Below, one piece after another: positions 10,111 through 17,521 of a DNA stretch of 64,000 nucleotides. Position 1 is the stretch's first letter, and each line of letters starts with the position of its first letter. The DNA is from Chryseobacterium taeanense (lineage in GTDB: Bacteria; Bacteroidota; Bacteroidia; Flavobacteriales; Weeksellaceae), in assembly GCF_900099685.1 (NCBI RefSeq), contig NZ_FNDW01000001.1:248001-312000 (forward strand), in the 5' to 3' direction. Position numbers and translations under genes: made by a program. The notes beneath the pieces are model-generated. The model did no database searches. It saw nothing but the letters and a program-made list of their open reading frames with translations, and was not told where the DNA came from.

Positions 10111-10404
10111 ATGAAAATATGTGGTCAAAATATCAGAAAAATACGGAGGAACAAGGATTTTACACAAGAATATATGGCTTTTGAAATGGGCATATCACAA
10201 AAGGCTTATTCAGATATTGAAAATGCAAAAGTGAAAATTAATCTGGAAATTCTCACAAAAATTTCTGATATTTTAGATATAAAACCTTCCGAAATTTGTA
10301 GTATTTCGGATAAATGCGGAACGAGTGATTTTGAAGAAAAATATCACGAATTGCTGGATTACATGAAGAAAAAGGGGATCACTATTCCTGATGAACTTAA
10401 ATAA
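10111..10404 (+). CDS. Small XRE-family helix-turn-helix regulator
   Basis: A 97-residue protein. Residues about 5-60 form an HTH_3/XRE domain (IRKIRRNKDFTQEYMAFEMG, then ISQKAYSDIENAKVKINLEI) that should bind DNA as a dimer. A short tail ends in a charged helix. There is no ligand domain, so it may be a plain repressor or antitoxin-like protein, but no toxin partner lies beside it. It is divergent from ccoNO, so control of the oxidase operon is possible but unproven. It ends at a strong two-way hairpin shared with the tRNA gene. Confidence 0.85.
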   Translation: MKICGQNIRKIRRNKDFTQEYMAFEMGISQKAYSDIENAKVKINLEILTKISDILDIKPSEICSISDKCGTSDFEEKYHELLDYMKKKGITIPDELK

Positions 10405-10452
10405 ATTCTGAATTTTTTCTAAGAATATTAAAGAAGGGAAATTGTTTATAAA

Positions 10453-10487
10453 AAAAACGGGAAAAATATTTATATTTTTCCCGTTTT
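10453..10487. terminator. Bidirectional hairpin terminator
   Basis: AAAACGGGAAAAATAT pairs with the downstream ATATTTTTCCCGTTTT almost perfectly around a very short loop, with A- and T-runs on both sides. It can end both the plus-strand XRE transcript and the minus-strand tRNA-Gln transcript. Confidence 0.75.
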
Positions 10488-10488
10488 G

Positions 10489-10559
10489 TAGACTCACAGG
10501 GATTCGAACCCCAGATGACTGAACCAAAATCAGTAGTGTTACCGCTACACCATGAGTCT
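10489..10559 (-). tRNA. tRNA-Gln (anticodon TTG)
   Basis: The minus strand folds as a cloverleaf. The acceptor stem is AGACTCA/TGAGTCT, the D-arm GTGT-AGCGGTA-ACAC, the anticodon stem ACTGA/TCAGT with loop TTTTGGT (anticodon TTG, reads CAA), and the T-arm has loop TTCGAAT. The T-stem contains two G-T wobbles. The CCA end is not encoded. It sits alone with its own promoter and terminator. Confidence 0.95.
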
Positions 10560-10577
10560 TTCTCTGTTTGAGTGGTG

Positions 10578-10607
10578 CAAATTTACAGCTTTTTTCATTA
10601 TTTGCAA
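10578..10607 (-). promoter_or_regulatory. Promoter of tRNA-Gln (TTG-N19-TAAATTTG)
   Basis: On the minus strand a TTG (10605-10607) is followed after 19 bases by TAAATTTG (10578-10585), a full match to the Bacteroidetes housekeeping sigma consensus, ending 18 bases before the tRNA 5' end. Confidence 0.75.
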
Positions 10608-10658
10608 GAACTTTTTGAAGTTTTTTTTAAATTTACTGAGTCTTTATTTACGATCATT

Positions 10659-11699
10659 ATGCTGATAGACTTCAAAAATCTCAATATTAATCAATTATAT
10701 TCTGAAACAGAATTTGAAAATAAAATCAAAACTTTTCTGAAAGATTGGCTTTCTGAAACGAAAACTGTAAAAGTGCAGACTTCCGGTTCTACGGGGGTTC
10801 CAAAGGTTTTTGATATTGAGAAAAAGAAAATGGTTGCTTCTGCTGAGATGACGTGTAATTTCTTAGACTTAGTTGAGGGAGATTCAGCTTTGATATGTCT
10901 TCCCATTGAATATATTTCAGGAAAAATGATGGTCGTACGGTCTATTGTTAGAAAACTAAAATTAATAATTACCAACCCTACCACAAAGCCTTTAAGCGAT
11001 ATTAATTATAAGATTGATTTTTGCGCGATGACACCACTTCAGGTTGAAAATTCTTTAGATAAATTATATTTAATTAACAATTTAATTATCGGAGGAGCTG
11101 CCGTTTCGGAAAGTTTAAAAAAGAAAATTTTTCAGATATCACATGAATTACAAGACTCCCAACGTATTTTCGAGACTTACGGAATGTCTGAAACATTATC
11201 TCATATTGCTTTAAAACAAGTTTTTCCTGATCCTGAAGATTTTTTTACAACGTTTGAAAATATAAAAATTTCAACGGATGAACTAGGCTGCCTAAAAATT
11301 TTTGCCCCGCATCTGAATACAGAAATTTTACAGACGAATGATTTAGTTGAAATTAAAAATAATAATCAGTTTAGATTCTTAGGAAGAATTGACAATGTGA
11401 TCAATTCCGGGGGAGCAAAGATCTTTCCTGAACAATTGGAAGCGCTGGTTAAAAAAGAAATTCCGTTTGAAGCCGTGTTTTTAGGATTGGAAGATGAGAC
11501 TTTGGGACAGAAATTAGTACTGGTTATTGAAGGAGAGAAATCTCAGCAAATCATTGATAATATCGCAACATTACCTTTTGAAAAAAGTTTTCATAAACCT
11601 AAAGAAATCATTTTTAAAGAAAAAATTCCGCGAACTCCAAACGGAAAGGTCAACAGGATCGAACTGAAAAATATATTGCAGAACAATATCAATAATTAA
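10659..11699 (+). CDS. menE: o-Succinylbenzoate-CoA ligase-like AMP-binding enzyme (MenE)
   Basis: A 346-residue acyl-CoA synthetase. It has the P-loop-like TSGSTGVPK (about residue 49), the adenylation motif FETYGMSET, GRIDNVINSGGAKIFPEQLE near the hinge, and the C-terminal catalytic lysine in RTPNGKVNR. The short length, with a reduced N-terminal domain, matches Bacteroidetes MenE, which activates o-succinylbenzoate in menaquinone synthesis. Menaquinone would feed the cbb3 and NDH-2 respiratory genes in this window. The frame is open from a GTG at 10572, but that extension lies over the tRNA promoter and looks non-coding, so ATG 10659 is chosen. No other men genes are adjacent, so the substrate rests on family resemblance. 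Confidence 0.8.
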   Translation: MLIDFKNLNINQLYSETEFENKIKTFLKDWLSETKTVKVQTSGSTGVPKVFDIEKKKMVASAEMTCNFLDLVEGDSALICLPIEYISGKMMVVRSIVRKLKLIITNPTTKPLSDINYKIDFCAMTPLQVENSLDKLYLINNLIIGGAAVSESLKKKIFQISHELQDSQRIFETYGMSETLSHIALKQVFPDPEDFFTTFENIKISTDELGCLKIFAPHLNTEILQTNDLVEIKNNNQFRFLGRIDNVINSGGAKIFPEQLEALVKKEIPFEAVFLGLEDETLGQKLVLVIEGEKSQQIIDNIATLPFEKSFHKPKEIIFKEKIPRTPNGKVNRIELKNILQNNINN

Positions 11700-11702
11700 G
11701 AA

Positions 11703-12095
11703 ATGAAAGATTTCTCTAAAGAGCTTACGTTTAAAACTTCCCGCAGCAGTGGGGCAGGTGGGCAGAACGTCAATAAAGTTGAAACTTCGGTAACGGTTCT
11801 CTGGAAAATCGAAGAGTCTGAATTTTTTAATGATATCCAGAAAGATTTAATTCAAATTAAATTAAAAAACAGAATCAATGCAGAAGGTTTTTTATTTCTC
11901 ACAGTTTCTGAAAGCAGAACGCAATTGATGAATAAAACCAAAGCCATCGAAAAAATTCTCGAAATCGTTGACAAAGCTTTAGTTATTCCTAAAAAACGTG
12001 TGGCCACAAAACCATCCAGAGGTCAAAAACAGAAAAGACTGGATGCTAAAAAGAATTTATCTCAGAAAAAGGAAAACCGGAAATTTAGATATTAA
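11703..12095 (+). CDS. arfB: Alternative ribosome-rescue peptidyl-tRNA hydrolase ArfB
   Basis: A 130-residue class I release-factor-like protein. The catalytic GGQ lies in SSGAGGQNVNKVETSV (about residues 15-30). The basic C-terminal tail (RGQKQKRLDAKKNLSQKKEN) is of the kind that enters the empty mRNA channel of stalled ribosomes. It hydrolyses peptidyl-tRNA on non-stop ribosomes without needing a stop codon; no codon-recognition domain is present. It starts 3 bases after menE ends, so the two are one transcription unit. Confidence 0.92.
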   Translation: MKDFSKELTFKTSRSSGAGGQNVNKVETSVTVLWKIEESEFFNDIQKDLIQIKLKNRINAEGFLFLTVSESRTQLMNKTKAIEKILEIVDKALVIPKKRVATKPSRGQKQKRLDAKKNLSQKKENRKFRY

Positions 12096-12184
12096 CCGGG
12101 ATTTTTAGTTTACTAACTTAGAATGTTAAATTTTAATTGTTTTACCTGCGTTTCGCATATTCGTGTTATTCCGTTTTTAAGTTT

Positions 12185-12192
12185 TATCTTTG
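12185..12192 (+). promoter_or_regulatory. Candidate -7 element of the deoxyhypusine-synthase-like gene
   Basis: TATCTTTG matches TANNTTTG and lies 14 bases ahead of the ATG at 12207. A clear TTG at the right spacing was not found. Confidence 0.45.
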
Positions 12193-12206
12193 CAAAAAAT
12201 AATTAA

Positions 12207-13181
12207 ATGAGCAAACCGATTACTGAATTCATAGAAAAATATTATCTGCACTTCAATGCAGCGGCATTGGTAGATGCTTCAAAAGGATATGTTGCGCATC
12301 TTAAGGATGGCGGAAAAATGATGATTACCCTTGCAGGAGCAATGTCTACGGCAGAATTAGGAAAAATTCTTGCAGAAATGATCCGTCAGGACAAAGTAGA
12401 TTTCATCTCATGCACCGGTGCCAATCTTGAAGAAGATCTTATGAACCTTGTGGCACATTCTCATTATGAGAGAGTTCCTCATTACAGAGATCTTACACCG
12501 CAGGAAGAATGGGGTTTGCTGGAAAGAGGATTAAACAGAGTAACGGATACCTGTATTCCTGAAGAAGAAGCTTTCAGAAGGTTACAAAAGCATATCTATG
12601 AAATCTGGAAAGATGCAGACAATAAAGGAGAAAGATATTTTCCGCACGAATATATGTACAAAATGATCCTTTCAGGGGTTCTTGAGCAGTATTATGAAAT
12701 TCCAAGAGAAAATTCATGGATGATCGCTGCTGCAGAGAAAAACTTACCGATTGTTGTTCCGGGATGGGAAGACTCTACAATGGGAAATATTTTTGCGTCG
12801 TACTGCATCAAAGGAGATCTTAAATTCTCTACCATGAAATCAGGAATCGAATATATGGCGTATCTTGCTGACTGGTACACTAAAAACTCATCAGGAAAAG
12901 GAGTTGGTTTCTTCCAGATTGGTGGAGGTATTGCGGGTGATTTCCCGATCTGTGTGGTGCCGATGCTATATCAGGATATGGAAATGCATGATATTCCGTT
13001 CTGGTCGTATTTCTGCCAGATTTCAGATTCTACTACTTCTTACGGATCCTATTCAGGAGCTGTTCCTAATGAGAAAATCACCTGGGGAAAACTGGATATC
13101 ACAACACCGAAATTTATCGTTGAAAGTGATGCGACCATTTGTGCGCCTTTGATGTTCTCATATATTTTAGAAAACTCATAA
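12207..13181 (+). CDS. Deoxyhypusine synthase-family protein
   Basis: A 324-residue protein that reads throughout like the DHS family: ITLAGAMSTAELGKILAEM, FISCTGANLEEDL, VVPGWEDSTMGN, GVGFFQIGGGIAGDFPI, and SGAVPNEKITWGK, which contains the candidate catalytic lysine. Eukaryotic and archaeal DHS moves an aminobutyl group from spermidine to eIF5A. Bacteria lack eIF5A, and related bacterial enzymes have been shown or proposed to make homospermidine or similar polyamines. Here the gene stands alone between its own -7 element and a terminator, with no arginine decarboxylase or agmatinase next to it. Family certain; substrate open. Confidence 0.85.
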   Translation: MSKPITEFIEKYYLHFNAAALVDASKGYVAHLKDGGKMMITLAGAMSTAELGKILAEMIRQDKVDFISCTGANLEEDLMNLVAHSHYERVPHYRDLTPQEEWGLLERGLNRVTDTCIPEEEAFRRLQKHIYEIWKDADNKGERYFPHEYMYKMILSGVLEQYYEIPRENSWMIAAAEKNLPIVVPGWEDSTMGNIFASYCIKGDLKFSTMKSGIEYMAYLADWYTKNSSGKGVGFFQIGGGIAGDFPICVVPMLYQDMEMHDIPFWSYFCQISDSTTSYGSYSGAVPNEKITWGKLDITTPKFIVESDATICAPLMFSYILENS

Positions 13182-13218
13182 AAGCGAAATACGAAAATCT
13201 ATAGCTTGAAATCATAGA

Positions 13219-13250
13219 ACGTTCCAATTATTGGGACGTTTTTTTGTTTT
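13219..13250 (+). terminator. Terminator after the deoxyhypusine-synthase-like gene
   Basis: AACGTTCCAA and TTGGGACGTT form a 10-bp stem (one G-T pair) with a short loop, followed by a run of T. Confidence 0.8.
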
Positions 13251-13286
13251 CTCCACAGATTATTCTTTATATATTTTTTAAGTTTT

Positions 13287-13402
13287 GGCGTGTCCCTCGT
13301 CCAAAGCTGAGCAGCCGCTCGGGTCGGGCTTCTCCGGGCTCCACTTCGTTCCGGTCTCAAGAGACTGCTCGCTACGCTCGCACCCTTCATATCCCTCACG
13401 CG
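13287..13402. repeat. GC-rich REP-like intergenic element
   Basis: A block of about 116 bases far richer in G+C than its surroundings, starting GGCGTGTCCCTCG and ending CCCTCACGC, with GCGTG/CACGC inverted ends and internal GCTCGCTACGCTCGC-type palindromes. It resembles, from memory, the dispersed GC-rich repeats scattered between genes in Chryseobacterium and Flavobacterium. The short open frames across it look spurious. Copy number cannot be judged from one window. Confidence 0.55.
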
Positions 13403-13404
13403 TT

Positions 13405-13551
13405 TCAGTCCAGGGAATTTACCAGCACAAAATAACGGTATGCCAGAATTGCTTTTTGAATTTTTGTCAGCTTCGTGGGGTCTTTATCACTCAATTTGGG
13501 AAGTACGGCTTTGTTCACTTTATTCAACCAACGGAAAAATGATTTTTTCAT
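13405..13551 (-). CDS. 48-residue basic mini-protein, conserved-looking
   Basis: A short frame from ATG 13551 to TGA 13405 encodes MKKSFFRWLNKVNKAVLP, then a stretch containing LSDKDPTKLTKIQKAIL and the end AYRYFVLVNSLD. The even codon use, a basic amphipathic start and a WLNKVNKAVLP core followed by a second helix suggest a real gene. Similar mini-proteins of about 50 residues appear, as I recall, in other Flavobacteriia, usually as hypothetical. Its stop lies only two bases from the GC-rich repeat. Function unknown. It is opposite in strand to both neighbours, so it is probably monocistronic. Confidence 0.65.
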   Translation of the reverse strand: MKKSFFRWLNKVNKAVLPKLSDKDPTKLTKIQKAILAYRYFVLVNSLD

Positions 13552-13804
13552 AACAGATATTTTGATTGTTAACATTCAAAAATTATGCAACGATAAATTG
13601 TCAGCAGAATATGCAGTAGATAAAAATTGCCCGCATTTCTGCAGGCAACATTACACTTCATCACACTATTTACGAATTCCGTATGTATTTGGATTCTCTA
13701 TTGATTGATTAAAATTACATAATAAAAAGAGATTTTATCTTGATCTATGATAAGTAAATCGTAATAATTTAATTTCATAAATTTGATTTTCAACAATTCA
13801 TAGC
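13552..13804. other. Intergenic region ahead of the alkyltransferase-like gene
   Basis: AT-rich. TAAATTTG at 13778-13785 is a good plus-strand -7 element, 19 bases before the ATG at 13805, without a clear -33 TTG. A small imperfect hairpin lies near 13628 (TTGCC...GGCAA). No gene seen. Confidence 0.4.
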
Positions 13805-14101
13805 ATGAATGAAATTTTCAAACAGCAAGTCTGGGAAATCACGAAATTGGTTCCAAAGGGAAGAGTGACAAGTTACGGTGCCATTGCAAAAGCAATTGGT
13901 TTTCCTAACCATTCCCGGCATGTCGGTAAAGCTATGGGAGGCTGTCCGCCGGATGTTCCCGCTCATCGTGTAATTTCAAGTTCCGGAACCTTGTCGGTTC
14001 CCGAATTTCAGAAAAGACTGGAAGCAGAGGGAATTGTTGTTGAAAACTTTAGAATTAAAGATTTTAAGAAATTATTTTGGGATCCGATGTCAGAGTTGTG
14101 A
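13805..14101 (+). CDS. Alkyltransferase-like (ATL) DNA-binding protein, MGMT family
   Basis: A 98-residue protein equal to the DNA-binding domain of O6-alkylguanine transferase: VPKGRVTSYGAIAKAIG, then NHSRHVGKAMGGCPPD (arginine-finger region) and PAHRVISSSG. In true MGMT/Ogt the active site reads PCHRV; here the Cys is Ala, so it cannot accept the alkyl group. ATL proteins with this change bind O6-alkylguanine, flip it and hand the lesion to nucleotide excision repair. The length and intact fold argue for a working ATL rather than a decayed enzyme. Confidence 0.88.
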   Translation: MNEIFKQQVWEITKLVPKGRVTSYGAIAKAIGFPNHSRHVGKAMGGCPPDVPAHRVISSSGTLSVPEFQKRLEAEGIVVENFRIKDFKKLFWDPMSEL

Positions 14102-14116
14102 GAAGAAGGTTTCGTT

Positions 14117-14157
14117 AAAAAGTTTCGGCGGAGCCTTTGGCTCCGCCGAAACTTTTT
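14117..14157. terminator. 19-bp perfect hairpin, bidirectional terminator
   Basis: AAAAAGTTTCGGCGGAGCC and its exact complement flank a TTT loop, with A and T runs on the outer sides. It lies between the convergent ATL gene and htpG. Confidence 0.85.
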
Positions 14158-14160
14158 GTG

Positions 14161-14189
14161 TTTCCGGGGCGACGTCGTCGCCCCGGAAA
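14161..14189. repeat. Second perfect GC-rich palindrome beside the terminator
   Basis: TTTCCGGGGCGAC, loop GTC, then the exact complement: a 13-bp stem three bases after the previous hairpin. No T-run follows on the plus strand, so it may be a second terminator for htpG, a REP-type unit or a protein-binding palindrome. Confidence 0.65.
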
Positions 14190-14205
14190 TCCTATTATCA
14201 TCAGA

Positions 14206-16095
14206 TTATTTTTCCAATTGCTTATAGCTTCTCTGAATAAATTCTGTCAATTCTTTTCCTTTCAGTAAATTCTGAGAAAGTTTCGCCAAATCCAAAGCAT
14301 GCTTAATTAAGTCCGCTTTTTCATTATCTTCCGTTTTCAGGATCTGACCGGCAAATTCACTGTTGGAATTTACCACCAGATTATACATTTCCGGGAAACC
14401 TCCCATCCCGAACATCCCACCGCCGCCGGTTGCCTGCATGTCTTTCATTCTTCTCATAAATTCGGGCTGTGTAATCGTAAACGGTGCATCCGTACTGTCG
14501 AGATCTTCAAGCTGCACGGTGAATTTTTTATCATTGATCGATTCTTCAACATTTCTCTTCAACGATTCTTTTTCCGTTTCATTTAATTTGGAAATGATAG
14601 GTTCGTCTTTTTTAATCAAATTGTTGATGTGATCTGCATCAACTCTTGCAAATGAAATCTTGTCTTTTGATGTTTCAAGCTTCTGGATCACATGAGGAAT
14701 AATTGGCGAATCTAAAAGAAGAACCTCATAGCCTTTATCTTTTGCTGCCTGAATATAACTGTGCTGTTCGTCTGCATTGGAAGCGTAAAGAATGATAAGA
14801 TTTCCGTCTTTATCGGTTTGATTTGGCTTTATTTTTTCTTCCAGCTCATTCCAAAGGAAATATTTTCCATCACTTGTAGGATATAATGTAAACTTGTCTG
14901 ATTTTTCAGCAAATTTTTCTTCCGTTATGATTCCGTATTCAATCACCACTTTGATATCGTTCCATTTTTTCTCGTAATCTTCACGGTTTTCGTTGATGAG
15001 TGAAGCCATCTTGTCGGCCACTTTTTTAGTGATATATGAAGAAATCTTCTTTACCGCACCATCAGCCTGCAAATAAGAACGCGAAACATTCAATGGGATA
15101 TCCGGGGAATCGATCACTCCACGAAGAAGCATTAAGAAATCCGGAACAATACCTTTTACTTCATCAGTCACGAAAACCTGATTCTGATAAAGCTGAATTT
15201 TGTCTTTTTCAATATTTAAATTGTTGCTTAATTTTGGGAAGAATAAAATCCCCGTTAAATTGAACGGATAATCAACATTCAAATGAATATTGAATAAAGG
15301 CTCTTCAAACTGCATCGGATATAATTCATGATAGAATTTCATATAATCCTCATTGTTCAGTTCACTCGGAGCAATAGTCCATGCCGGAGTAGGATTGTTG
15401 ATGATATTATCAACTTCCTCAGTTTCTGCTACCGCATCTTCCGGAGTGTCTTCCGGTAAAGGCAACGTGTGTGTTTTCGTCCCGAATTTAATCGGAACAG
15501 GCATGAATTTGTTATATTTCAACAATAATTCACGGATTTTGCTTTCTTCTAAAAACTCTGTGGAATCTTCAGCAATATAAAGGATGATTTCTGTTCCTCT
15601 CTCCGTTTTGTCGGTTGTTTCTTCTAAAGTAAATTCCGGACTGCCGTCACAAATCCATCGAACTGCAGGTTCTTCTTTGTAAGATTTGGTTAAGATTTCA
15701 ACCTTTTCTGCAACCATGAATGCCGAATAAAACCCAAGTCCGAAATGTCCGATAATTCCTGAGTCTTTTGCGGTATCCTTGTATTTTTCTAAAAACTCCT
15801 CAGCTCCTGAAAAAGCTACCTGATTGATGTATTTTTCAACCTCCTCACCGGTCATTCCGATTCCCTGATCGATAATGTGGAGCTTTTTATTTTCTTTATC
15901 TACCTTAACTTCAATCTTTGGGTTTCCATATTCTATTTTTGCTTCACCGATACTCGTTAAGTGCTTTAGTTTTAAAGTAGCATCTGTTGCGTTGGAAATT
16001 AATTCTCTTAAGAATATTTCGTGGTCACTGTAAAGAAATTTTTTAATTAACGGAAAAATATTTTCCACCGATACATTAATATTTCCTTTAGTCAT
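14206..16095 (-). CDS. htpG: Molecular chaperone HtpG (Hsp90)
   Basis: A 629-residue cytosolic Hsp90, normal length for the bacterial family. The N-terminal GHKL ATPase domain shows LRELISNATDA (ATP/Mg-binding Asn), DQGIGMTGEEV and GHFGLGFYSAFMVAEKV. The middle domain has VKGIVPDFLMLLRGVIDSPD and the catalytic arginine in LNVSRSYLQ. The C-terminal dimerization domain is shorter and carries a Met/Gly-rich loop (ATGGGGMFGMGGFPEM) common in Bacteroidetes HtpG. ATP-driven client remodelling in stress is the expected role. It is a single gene ending at the double hairpin with the ATL gene. Confidence 0.97.
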   Translation of the reverse strand: MTKGNINVSVENIFPLIKKFLYSDHEIFLRELISNATDATLKLKHLTSIGEAKIEYGNPKIEVKVDKENKKLHIIDQGIGMTGEEVEKYINQVAFSGAEEFLEKYKDTAKDSGIIGHFGLGFYSAFMVAEKVEILTKSYKEEPAVRWICDGSPEFTLEETTDKTERGTEIILYIAEDSTEFLEESKIRELLLKYNKFMPVPIKFGTKTHTLPLPEDTPEDAVAETEEVDNIINNPTPAWTIAPSELNNEDYMKFYHELYPMQFEEPLFNIHLNVDYPFNLTGILFFPKLSNNLNIEKDKIQLYQNQVFVTDEVKGIVPDFLMLLRGVIDSPDIPLNVSRSYLQADGAVKKISSYITKKVADKMASLINENREDYEKKWNDIKVVIEYGIITEEKFAEKSDKFTLYPTSDGKYFLWNELEEKIKPNQTDKDGNLIILYASNADEQHSYIQAAKDKGYEVLLLDSPIIPHVIQKLETSKDKISFARVDADHINNLIKKDEPIISKLNETEKESLKRNVEESINDKKFTVQLEDLDSTDAPFTITQPEFMRRMKDMQATGGGGMFGMGGFPEMYNLVVNSNSEFAGQILKTEDNEKADLIKHALDLAKLSQNLLKGKELTEFIQRSYKQLEK

Positions 16096-16180
16096 AATAA
16101 TTTTTGTTTTTTAATTTCCTTTTATTTCTCAAAAAAAATACCGAACACAATAAACTGACATTTTGACATTTTTTATTTAG

Positions 16181-16208
16181 AAATTAGAAATTAGAAATTA
16201 GAAATTAG
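16181..16208. repeat. AAATTAG heptamer tandem repeat
   Basis: Four exact copies of AAATTAG in a row, preceded by a partial TTAG, in the gap between recA and htpG, upstream of htpG. A 7-base unit can change copy number by slippage, which could vary promoter spacing. Confidence 0.8.
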
Positions 16209-16276
16209 TTTTTTAATAAACAATTATTTGCTTAATCTGTAAAATCAGCGAGAGAAAAGATTCAATAACAATGAAA

Positions 16277-16300
16277 AAGACAGCCTTTTTAGACTGTCTT
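16277..16300 (-). terminator. Terminator after recA
   Basis: On the minus strand AAGACAG pairs with CTGTCTT across a short A-rich loop and is followed by T residues, about 27 bases past the recA stop. Confidence 0.7.
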
Positions 16301-16327
16301 CTATATTTAAAAAACTAAAAAAGTTTT

Positions 16328-17329
16328 TTATTTCTTCTTTAATTCTTCTTTAATTTTATTTTCAAGTTCTTCTGCAAGTTCAGGATTATCTTTCAATACA
16401 TCTTTTACTGCGTCACGACCTTGTCCTAATTTTGTTTCTTCGTAGCTGAACCAAGATCCGCTTTTCTTTACAATGCCTTGTTCTACAGCCTGATCCAGGA
16501 TTTCTCCCGTTTTAGAAACACCTTCACCGTACATAATGTCGAATTCTGCCTGCTTGAAAGGTGGTGCTACTTTGTTTTTTACAATTTTTACTTTTACACG
16601 GCTACCGACAGCTTCATCACCATTTTTAATTGGTGCGCTTGCTTTTCTGATGTCAACTCTTACTGAAGCATAAAATTTCAAAGCATTACCACCGGTCGTT
16701 GTTTCAGGATTTCCGAACATTACCCCGATTTTTTCTCTCAACTGGTTGATGAAAATTACTGTACATTTTGTTCTTGAAATCGTGGCTGTTAATTTTCTCA
16801 ATGCCTGAGACATCAATCTTGCATGAAGACCCATTTTAGAATCTCCCATTTCTCCTTCAATTTCAGCTTTTGGCGTAAGCGCTGCTACGGAGTCAATAAC
16901 AACAATATCAATTGCTCCCGAACGAATCAGATTATCGGCGATTTCCAAAGCCTGTTCTCCGTTGTCAGGTTGAGAAATGATAAGGTTTTCTAAATCAATT
17001 CCAAGTTTTGCTGCGTAGGTTCTGTCAAAAGCATGCTCTGCATCAATAAATGCAGCAATTCCGCCTGCTTTCTGAGCTTCAGCGATAGCATGAAGCGTTA
17101 GAGTTGTTTTACCGGAAGATTCAGGACCGTAAATTTCAATAATTCTCCCTCTTGGGTAGCCACCTACTCCAAGAGCAATGTCTAATCCCAAAGAACCGGA
17201 AGGAATTACTTCAATGGTATTATCCACAGAACTGTCGCCCAATGTCATTACAGTACCTTTTCCGTATGTTTTATCTAGTTTGTCAAGCACCAATGCGAGT
17301 GCTTTTTTCTTGTCGTCTATGTTACTCAT
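16328..17329 (-). CDS. recA: Recombinase RecA
   Basis: A 333-residue RecA, normal length. Walker [10 protein letters not shown] at residues 68-76, Walker [11 protein letters not shown], loop L1 [19 protein letters not shown], and loop L2 around [16 protein letters not shown]. The C-terminal tail is acidic then lysine-rich. It forms filaments on single-stranded DNA for strand exchange and, where present, LexA cleavage. A -7 element lies upstream; I see no recognisable LexA-type palindrome in the leader, so SOS control is not shown. Confidence 0.98.
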   Translation of the reverse strand: MSNIDDKKKALALVLDKLDKTYGKGTVMTLGDSSVDNTIEVIPSGSLGLDIALGVGGYPRGRIIEIYGPESSGKTTLTLHAIAEAQKAGGIAAFIDAEHAFDRTYAAKLGIDLENLIISQPDNGEQALEIADNLIRSGAIDIVVIDSVAALTPKAEIEGEMGDSKMGLHARLMSQALRKLTATISRTKCTVIFINQLREKIGVMFGNPETTTGGNALKFYASVRVDIRKASAPIKNGDEAVGSRVKVKIVKNKVAPPFKQAEFDIMYGEGVSKTGEILDQAVEQGIVKKSGSWFSYEETKLGQGRDAVKDVLKDNPELAEELENKIKEELKKK

Positions 17330-17349
17330 CTGTTGTTTAAATAATTTAT

Positions 17350-17357
17350 CAAAAATA
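17350..17357 (-). promoter_or_regulatory. Candidate -7 element of recA
   Basis: The minus strand reads TATTTTTG, matching TANNTTTG, 20 bases ahead of the recA ATG. The -33 region is T-rich but has no TTG at the usual spacing. Confidence 0.45.
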
Positions 17358-17521
17358 CAAAAAATTACCGTGAAAAACTAATGTTGCATACCATTAAAAA
17401 GCTGTTTTTATAGTTAAAGATTTATAAAATTTTAAGTTAATGAATTAATACTTAAATGCTAAATATTAATTTTTAAAACTGTTATTCAGATGTTTAAGAG
17501 AGCACAAGATCAGTTGGTTAC

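Noticed and set aside
10453-10607. tRNA-Gln as a possible integration site for a mobile element
   Set aside because: No integrase, no direct repeat of the tRNA 3' end and only housekeeping genes on both sides.
10572-10658. GTG-started extension of menE
   Set aside because: It covers the tRNA-Gln promoter on the other strand and adds a Phe-rich stretch unlike MenE; ATG 10659 fits the family start.
13244-13542. Overlapping short frames across the GC-rich block on both strands
   Set aside because: They are Ser/Arg/Pro-rich products of the repeat's base composition with no recognisable start or domain; only the minus-strand 48-codon frame at 13405-13551 looks coded.
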